NCBI RefSeq assembly: GCF_002909375.1
Contig: NZ_PPXD01000030.1
Location: 1 to 64,000, forward strand
Reading direction: 5' to 3'
Source of the DNA: Cryobacterium zongtaii
GTDB lineage: Bacteria > Actinomycetota > Actinomycetes > Actinomycetales > Microbacteriaceae
DNA: 64,000 nt
Part shown: positions 58,863 through 64,000 of the stretch, in pieces
Position numbering within the stretch: the stretch's first letter is position 1
Layout of the letters: each line of letters opens with the position of its first letter
Translations under genes and position numbers: made by a program
The notes under the pieces: model-generated
What the model saw: only the letters and a program-made list of their open reading frames with translations
What the model was told of the DNA's origin: nothing
Database searches by the model: none

Positions 58863-59834
58863 TCAGGCGGTGCGGTAGTGCTCTGCGAGGCGGGCCAGGC
58901 CCTCGTCGAGGGTCACCGCCGGGGTCCAGTGCAGGTCGGCGCGGGTGCGGCGCTGGTCGAACCAGTGCGCGGTGGAGAGCTGCTCGGCGAGGAACCGGGT
59001 CATCGGCGGTTCGTCCTCGCCCGGGACCACCCGCCAGGCCGCCTCGATGACGGAGCCGGCCGCGCGGGCCACACTCGCCGGCACGCTCCAGGTCGGTGGC
59101 TCAACTCCCGCTGCCGTGCAGATGCCGACCAGTAGCTCGGCCACCGGCCGTGGCTCTCCGTTGGTGATGACGTAGGCGTTGCCGTGTACGGCATCCACCC
59201 GCTCGAGAGCGGCCGCGATGGCGCCGGCGGCGTTGTCGATGTAGGTGCTGTCAATGAGCGCGGCGCCGTGCCCGAGCAGCGGCAGCCGGCCGGCCCTGGC
59301 GCGTTCCACGATCCGCGCGACCAGCTGGGTGTCGCCGGGTCCCCAGACCAGGTGCGGCCGCACCGCGACGACCCGCAACTCGGGTGAGTCGGCGGAGAGC
59401 GCCAGGAGTTCGGCGGCGGCCTTGGTCCGGGCGTAGTCGCCGCGGGCGTGGGCGGGGTCGGCCGGAAGCGCGTCGCTGCCGGTGATGGATGCCCCGGAGT
59501 GGGCGACCGACGGCGACGACACGAAGACCAGGCGCTGCACATTCGCCGCGCGGGCGGCGTCGATCAGGGTGCGGGTTCCGCCCACGTTCACGGTCTCGAA
59601 CTCGGCGGGCGGGCCGGCGAGGGAGACCTTGGCGGCCAGGTGCACGATGGCGTCGATCCCGGCGACGGCCGAGGTGACGTCGGCCGGTTCGGTGATCGAG
59701 CCCAGCGCATCAGTGGCGCCGGCGACGCCGCTGGGCCGGCGCTGGAAGCAGCGCACCTCGTGGCCGGCGGCGACGATGGCGGCCGCGACAGCCCGGCCGA
59801 GAAAGCCGCTGGCACCGGTGACGAGCACCCTCAT
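58863..59834 (-). CDS. oleD: OleD: 2-alkyl-3-ketoacyl reductase
   Basis: This 323-residue extended SDR has an NAD(P) motif VLVTGASGFLGRAV and catalytic pair in ARGDYARTKAAAELL (Y-x3-K). 3-beta-HSD-like segments VRPHLVWGPGDTQL and DSTYIDNAAGAIAAAL follow. As third gene after oleA and oleBC (4-bp overlap), it should reduce the 2-alkyl-3-keto acid made by OleA to the beta-hydroxy acid. Confidence 0.93.
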   Translation of the reverse strand: MRVLVTGASGFLGRAVAAAIVAAGHEVRCFQRRPSGVAGATDALGSITEPADVTSAVAGIDAIVHLAAKVSLAGPPAEFETVNVGGTRTLIDAARAANVQRLVFVSSPSVAHSGASITGSDALPADPAHARGDYARTKAAAELLALSADSPELRVVAVRPHLVWGPGDTQLVARIVERARAGRLPLLGHGAALIDSTYIDNAAGAIAAALERVDAVHGNAYVITNGEPRPVAELLVGICTAAGVEPPTWSVPASVARAAGSVIEAAWRVVPGEDEPPMTRFLAEQLSTAHWFDQRRTRADLHWTPAVTLDEGLARLAEHYRTA

Positions 59835-62554
59835 GGCTGGGTGAGCCTGGCGCCGGTGAGGATGCCGTGCGCCCAGCCGGCCAGGCGCGTGCGGTCGATC
59901 TTCGAGTTGTGGCGGATGTCGGTGGGCAGGTGGGGAACGACGAGCACGGCCGCGACCGGCTGGCCGGCGACGCCGCGCACGGCCGCGGCGAGCGCAGGCT
60001 CGGCCAGGCCGACCCGGGTGGCCGGCGGCACAGTCTCGACGACGATGACGACCTGCTGGCTGCCGGCCGGTCCGACGCCCACGGCGGCGGCGCGGTCGAC
60101 GCCGGCCAGGGCCGAAACGGCTAACTCCGGTCCGACGGGGGTGACGACACCGTGCGGCGTGGTGATCACGTGTGGCAGGCGACCCTCAACCCAGAGCCGG
60201 CCGGAGGCGTCGAGGTGACCGACGTCGCCGGTGCGGTGCCAGCGCTCTCCGGGGGTGACCATGCGGGTGGCGGCCTGGTCGGTGAGCCAGAGCCTGTCGT
60301 AGTGGTCCTTCACGTGCGGAGCCGAGACCACGATCTCGCCGGTGACCTGCGGAGCTTCGGAGAGCTCTCCGACGGCGGTTCCCGTTTCGTCGAGGGCGCT
60401 GATGCGCACTCGGGTGGTCGCCGTGGGGCGGCCGACGCAGACGCCGCCGGGGCCGCGCGCCTCGTCGTCGATGGCGGCCTCGCGGATGCCGTCGAGGGTG
60501 ATGTCGGTCATCAGCAGGCCCTCGGTCATGCCGTACGGCGTGTGGGCGCTGGCTCCGGGCATCAGGGCGGCGGCCGAGGCCAGCAGAGGTTCGGACACCG
60601 GGGCGCCCGCTGAGAGGAAGCTCGTCACCCGGGCCAGGGCGGCACGGTCGGCCGGGGTCAGTTCACCCTGGGTCGCCACGACGTTGGCCAGCGCGGCCGG
60701 GGACAGGAACACGACGGTGGCGTCGATCGCGGCCACGGCGGCGGCGACCGCGGTGGCGGTCAGCGTCTTCGGGGCGGTGACGTCCATGTCCGGGGTCACC
60801 GAGCGGGCACCCAGAGCCGGGCCGAGCAGAGCGAACGGTGCGAAGCCGGCTACCAGGCCGGTGCCGCGGCCGACGCCGTACTGGGCGTGCAGCGCACGGC
60901 TGACGGCCGACAGCTGGCCGTGGGTGTAGACGACGCCCTTGGCGGGTCCGGTGGAGCCGGAGGTGAACAGCACCGCGGCGACGTCGTCCGGCTGGGGCGG
61001 TTCGGGAAGCTCTTCGTCCCGCCCCAGCGAGATCAGATCGGCGAGGGCGTAGGAGACGCCGAGGGCGCGACGGCTGGCGGTGGGAAGCCGGTTGACGGAG
61101 ATCCTCTGGCCGGGCCAGCCGAGGGCCCTGGCGGCCATCAGGCCGGGCAACGCGCCGATGACGTGGTCGGGGCGGGCGCCGCGGACCGCGCGGGTGAGGC
61201 CGGTGAGTCCGAGACCGGCGTCGGCCACGACCACGATCGCGCCGAGGCGGATGCACGCGTAGAGCACCGCGGTGAGGTCGGCGCTGGGCGGCACGAGCAG
61301 GGAGACGCGGTCGCCGCGGCGCACGCCGATCTGGTGCAGACCGGCCGCGATACCGCGGACCCGGCGGGAGAGCAGCCGCCAGCTGACCACGCGGGGGTCG
61401 GTGCCCTTGCCGGGAGCCATGTCGATGAGGGCGGTCTCGTCGCTGTCCCGCAGCTCGTCGAGGTAGTGCCAGAGGGGCTGGAGTACGTCGGCAGGCGCCG
61501 TCTGGGCCTCGACAAGCTCGACCAACGGGCTCAGCTCGACCAACGGGCTCAGCTCGACCAGGCTCTCGGCAAGCCAGCCGAGTGCGGCGCCGGCGTAGTC
61601 CACGTCTTCGGCGATGAGGTGTCCGGCACCCTCGAAGCGGTGCACGGCGGCGTGCGGCAGCCGGTCGCTGAGGTCGTCGAGGTACCTGTCGCTGAAGATC
61701 GGGTCCCGCGGGCCCCAGAGCAGCAGGGCGGGAACCGTGAGCGAGCGGAGCGACTCGGCGATGCGGTCGAGCTCCGCGTGGCTGTCGTGGCGGGCATCCA
61801 CCGGGATGTCGGCGACGAAGCCGCCGATGCCGCCGCGGCGGGCGGGGGTGCGGTACGGCGCCCGGTAGGCGTTCTTGACCGCGGCCGGCAGGGCCGGGTG
61901 CCCGAGCGCGAGGGTGGTGTCCAGGAACGCCGTGGTGGTCACGGTGCCGGCACCGAGCACACCGCGGGCGAGCGCGAGGCGCAGCGGGGCGGGGATGGGT
62001 TCGGTGTCGCTCTGGTGGATGGCGGTGTTCAGCAGCATGACGCCGGCGAGGTGCTCGGGGTGGTCGACGGCCCAGCCCAGGGAGACCACGCCGCCCCAGT
62101 CATGGCCGAAGGTCACCACCGGACCGGTGAGGCCGAGGGCACGGGTCAGGTCGTCGAGGTCGCGCACTCGTCGGGCGAGCGGGCGGGCGACGCCGGTGCG
62201 CTCGGAGAAACCCATGTCGAGCTGGTCGACCGCGATGACGCGCCAGGCCGGCCGACCGGTGGTCGCCGCCGCGGTGGCCTGGGCCACGAGGTCACGCCAC
62301 AGGTAGGACCAGGTGGGGTTGCCGTGCACGCACAGGATCGTGCCGACCGGCTCCGCCCCGAGCGCGGCCAGCTGTTCGCCGTTGTCGAGCAGGTGCCAGG
62401 CGTGGCTGGCACCCGGCGTCGTGCCGTCATCGGCCAGGCTGCTCTCGACTACATCGACGATCCGGGACCAGTCCGGGTCCAGGCCGGGCAGCCCGCTCGG
62501 CGGCACGCTCGCCGGAGCGAGGGCCGTCGCGGATCGCGGCAGCCGGAAGCTCAC
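59831..62554 (-). CDS. oleBC: OleBC fusion: beta-lactone decarboxylase and beta-lactone synthetase
   Basis: Residues 1 to about 345 of this 907-residue protein are an alpha/beta hydrolase of haloalkane-dehalogenase type: oxyanion VHGNPTWSYLW, nucleophile Asp152 in FGHDWGG, His in EGAGHLIAED. They correspond to OleB. Residues from about 365 are an AMP-forming ligase (VLFTSGSTGPAKGVVYTHGQ, HTPYGMTEG, HRTGDVGHLD, C-terminal Lys in HNSKIDRT), OleC. It closes beta-hydroxy acids to beta-lactones and decarboxylates them to alkenes. The linker contains an 18-bp tandem repeat. GTG 62554 overlaps oleA by 4 bp; GTG 62557 is also possible. Confidence 0.95.
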   Translation of the reverse strand: MSFRLPRSATALAPASVPPSGLPGLDPDWSRIVDVVESSLADDGTTPGASHAWHLLDNGEQLAALGAEPVGTILCVHGNPTWSYLWRDLVAQATAAATTGRPAWRVIAVDQLDMGFSERTGVARPLARRVRDLDDLTRALGLTGPVVTFGHDWGGVVSLGWAVDHPEHLAGVMLLNTAIHQSDTEPIPAPLRLALARGVLGAGTVTTTAFLDTTLALGHPALPAAVKNAYRAPYRTPARRGGIGGFVADIPVDARHDSHAELDRIAESLRSLTVPALLLWGPRDPIFSDRYLDDLSDRLPHAAVHRFEGAGHLIAEDVDYAGAALGWLAESLVELSPLVELSPLVELVEAQTAPADVLQPLWHYLDELRDSDETALIDMAPGKGTDPRVVSWRLLSRRVRGIAAGLHQIGVRRGDRVSLLVPPSADLTAVLYACIRLGAIVVVADAGLGLTGLTRAVRGARPDHVIGALPGLMAARALGWPGQRISVNRLPTASRRALGVSYALADLISLGRDEELPEPPQPDDVAAVLFTSGSTGPAKGVVYTHGQLSAVSRALHAQYGVGRGTGLVAGFAPFALLGPALGARSVTPDMDVTAPKTLTATAVAAAVAAIDATVVFLSPAALANVVATQGELTPADRAALARVTSFLSAGAPVSEPLLASAAALMPGASAHTPYGMTEGLLMTDITLDGIREAAIDDEARGPGGVCVGRPTATTRVRISALDETGTAVGELSEAPQVTGEIVVSAPHVKDHYDRLWLTDQAATRMVTPGERWHRTGDVGHLDASGRLWVEGRLPHVITTPHGVVTPVGPELAVSALAGVDRAAAVGVGPAGSQQVVIVVETVPPATRVGLAEPALAAAVRGVAGQPVAAVLVVPHLPTDIRHNSKIDRTRLAGWAHGILTGARLTQP
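61516..61562. repeat. 18-bp tandem repeat in the OleB-OleC linker
   Basis: The unit GCTCGACCAACGGGCTCA is repeated exactly at 61516-61533 and 61534-61551, with a partial third copy. It encodes repeated SPLVEL in the linker between the two enzyme domains and keeps frame. Confidence 0.85.
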
Positions 62555-63552
62555 CACTGAATCTCCATCATGGCCGTGTTGAGGCCGGAGCCGACGCCCA
62601 TCAGCAGGACCCGGTTGCCGGGCTGGAGCCGAGCGGCCTCTTCGGAGAGCGTGATCGGGATGGAGGCGGGTCCCACATTGCCATAGCTGGGGTAGGTCAG
62701 CGGCACCCTGCTGCGGTCCAGGCCGGTGGCCTTCACAATGGCGTTGGTGTGCACATCAGACACCTGGTGCAGGATGTAGCGGTCCATGTTCGACCAGCTC
62801 CAATCCCGTTTGGCTTCGGTCCAGGCCGACACGACGAGTTCCATGCCGCCCTTGAGCAGGGCCTTGGCGTCGGTGAACATGCCGTCGACGCTGCCGACGC
62901 AGAGGTCGTTGAACTGGGTGGCCGCCCGGGTCACGCCGCCGAGGATGCGGTGTCCCTCCGGATGCGCGTCGGCCCGGCCGAGCACGGCCGCAGCGGCGCC
63001 GGAGCCCAGCGTGAGGCTGGCGAACTCGCTCATGAAGTCCTTGCGTCCGATGTCGGGCCGGCCGAGGCGTTCGATGGTGTTGGTCTGGATCTCGTCGGCA
63101 TCCTCGCCGTCGATGATCACGGCGTACTTGATCTGGCCGGAGTCGATGAGCTGGGCGGCCAGGGTCATGCCGTTGACGAAGCCCAGGCAGGCGTTGGCGA
63201 TATCGAAGTTCGTGGCCGACGACGGCAGGCCGAGTCCGTGGTGGATGCGCACCGCGACAGAGGGTTCCAGGTGCTTACGGGTGACCGAGGTGTTGATCAT
63301 CAACCCCACCTCGCTGGGATCGACCCCGGCTTGAGCGAGGGCTCGTTTGCCCGCGGAGACGGCGGCGTCGTCGAAGGCCTGCCCCACGTCCCAGTTGCGT
63401 CGTTCGTGCACTCCGGCGACGCGCTGCAGCAGCCCCTTGGGCAGGCGCAGTCGCTTGAGCGCCGGCTGCAGGCGAGCGTCGATCTCTTCGGAGGTGGTGA
63501 TGCGCGGGGCGATGGTCGTGGCGACCGACAACAACGCGACATTGCGGTGCAT
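62551..63552 (-). CDS. oleA: OleA: long-chain acyl-CoA condensing thiolase
   Basis: This 333-residue FabH-like thiolase has the active-site Cys122 in FDIANACLGFVNGM, the His in YILHQVSDVHTNAIV and the Asn in YPSYGNVGPASIPI. The thiolase-type context plus downstream oleBC and oleD identify OleA, which joins two fatty acyl-CoAs head to head into a 2-alkyl-3-keto acid. ATG 63552 gives the typical N-terminus; a TTG at 63606 would add 18 codons and has an AGGA site, so the start is uncertain. Confidence 0.93.
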   Translation of the reverse strand: MHRNVALLSVATTIAPRITTSEEIDARLQPALKRLRLPKGLLQRVAGVHERRNWDVGQAFDDAAVSAGKRALAQAGVDPSEVGLMINTSVTRKHLEPSVAVRIHHGLGLPSSATNFDIANACLGFVNGMTLAAQLIDSGQIKYAVIIDGEDADEIQTNTIERLGRPDIGRKDFMSEFASLTLGSGAAAAVLGRADAHPEGHRILGGVTRAATQFNDLCVGSVDGMFTDAKALLKGGMELVVSAWTEAKRDWSWSNMDRYILHQVSDVHTNAIVKATGLDRSRVPLTYPSYGNVGPASIPITLSEEAARLQPGNRVLLMGVGSGLNTAMMEIQW

Positions 63553-63627
63553 CGTTGTTGCGTTTCCGTCCAACGGGGTCCCCTGTCGAGTTATGGGTGG
63601 CGACAAATCATGTCCTATCGATTTTCT

Positions 63628-63647
63628 CCCAGAAGTCTGGGTGTCAA
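63628..63647 (-). promoter_or_regulatory. Putative oleA promoter element and operator
   Basis: On the minus strand TTGACA (63642-63647) is immediately followed by the perfect 14-bp palindrome CCCAGACTTCTGGG (63628-63641). No good -10 lies at 16-18 bp, so the promoter may need an activator, or the palindrome may be a repressor site in the spacer. Confidence 0.5.
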
Positions 63648-63771
63648 CCGTGCGTAAGCTGATGCCCGCAGCGGCTCCGGATGTCGGTGGATGCGGCGAC
63701 GCTTACCTTCCATTATCAGCCTTTCTGACGGTGGTGCCGTCACCGGGCCGCGCGCCCGGGTTCGGGGAGGG

Positions 63772-64000
63772 TCAGGAGAGGCGTGGCGTACCGGGTCTGG
63801 TGAGGGCGGCGGCCACCAGGAAGCAGGCACCACCCGTGATGGTGCCGACAGTAGCCCAGCTCGCCAGAAACTGTTGGCCGGACTCCGCTATCGGATACGC
63901 GCCGACCGCGGCGATGCCGAAGGCCACCGACCCCAGGAGGTTCAGCCAGGCACCCCGCCAGGTTCGGGCCTTCGGGTCCCACAGGGTATCTCGCCCGGTG
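63772..64000 (-). CDS. C-terminus of a multi-pass membrane protein (YrhK-like), truncated by the window edge
   Basis: The last 75 residues of a protein whose start lies beyond the window end. Two hydrophobic helices are visible (WLNLLGSVAFGIAAVGAY and VGTITGGACFLVAAALT) with an Arg-rich end. The W-x-N-L-L-G-S...G-x-x-C-F-L pattern recalls actinobacterial YrhK-type integral membrane proteins, from memory. Nothing more can be said without the upstream part. Confidence 0.6.
   Translation of the reverse strand, partial: TGRDTLWDPKARTWRGAWLNLLGSVAFGIAAVGAYPIAESGQQFLASWATVGTITGGACFLVAAALTRPGTPRLS

Noticed and set aside
60887..62560. Antisense frame of 557 codons opposite oleBC
   Set aside because: Same antisense composition bias; oleBC motifs are intact on the other strand.

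Overview
The window is a high-GC actinobacterial chromosome segment, most likely from the family Microbacteriaceae and possibly Cryobacterium-like. The lineage is inferred from gene content and order; I could run no search. In favour: a 32-residue bS22 ribosomal protein next to a small excisionase-type HTH gene near proC; a serS/pheA/phosphoglucomutase neighbourhood like that of mycobacteria; a fused oleBC gene; an F420-type LLM oxidoreductase; and very frequent leaderless promoters (a TANNNT-like -10 hexamer ending 5-8 bases before ATG/GTG). I see no insertion sequence, prophage, CRISPR array or replication origin. Genes are dense, on both strands, often with 4-bp ATGA/GTGA overlaps.

Layout. 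0-9 kb: glutaredoxin-like and Dabb genes, a HAD-IB phosphatase, bS22, an HTH protein, an ArsR regulator divergent from a TrkH/TrkA potassium uptake pair, a cupin, proC, a CDF metal transporter with a class I amidotransferase, tadA and upp. 9-11 kb: a strong promoter drives a 33-codon leaderless ORF whose end is packed with Met and Cys; downstream lies an OmpR-type winged-helix regulator that lacks a receiver domain. This is the best candidate here for an undescribed attenuation system. 11-16 kb: RidA- and DedA-family genes, then a NarL-type two-component system back to back with an ABC-2 exporter (ATPase and two permeases). 16-24 kb: lipid kinase, MarR, DUF1918, NUDIX, glutaminase, tRNA-Arg, YjbR, two MFS transporters, a deaminase and a flavodoxin-fold reductase. 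24-31 kb: type-B esterase, HxlR/quinone-reductase redox pair, FBP zinc-finger protein, membrane GGDEF-EAL protein, phosphodiesterase and DUF389.

31-41 kb: tRNA-Ser(GCT), LCP protein, tRNA-Ser(TGA), HAD hydrolase and serS on one strand; then a second lipid kinase, pheA, pgm, a secreted amidase-domain protein and a VanY-type peptidase. 42-47 kb: a sugar ABC operon (binding protein, two permeases) divergent from its LacI regulator, with two palindromic operators spaced 22 bp apart. 47-54 kb: LLM oxidoreductase, orphan DNA methyltransferase, acetyltransferase, lipoate ligase with permuted domain order, alpha/beta hydrolase, MarR-MFS pair and a HTH-only LysR-like protein with a basic tail. 54-58 kb: an arginine-catabolic module (ArgZ/DDAH-like hydrolase, ornithine aminotransferase, Lrp regulator), a GntR/YtrA operon and a YdeI-type protein. 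58.6-63.7 kb: an array of GC-rich direct repeats and then the oleABCD long-chain olefin cluster (oleA, fused oleBC, oleD). The window ends in a truncated membrane-protein gene.

How genes may work together: the DDAH/ArgZ-like enzyme and RocD would turn arginine into pyrroline-5-carboxylate, which ProC (5.2 kb) can reduce to proline. OleA condenses two fatty acyl-CoAs, OleD reduces the product, OleC makes the beta-lactone and OleB decarboxylates it to an alkene. The LacI protein, MarR proteins, HxlR and GntR each sit beside palindromes that look like their own operators. A 40-nt palindrome occurs in two distant intergenic gaps (17.8 and 50.9 kb) and appears to be a dispersed repeat family.
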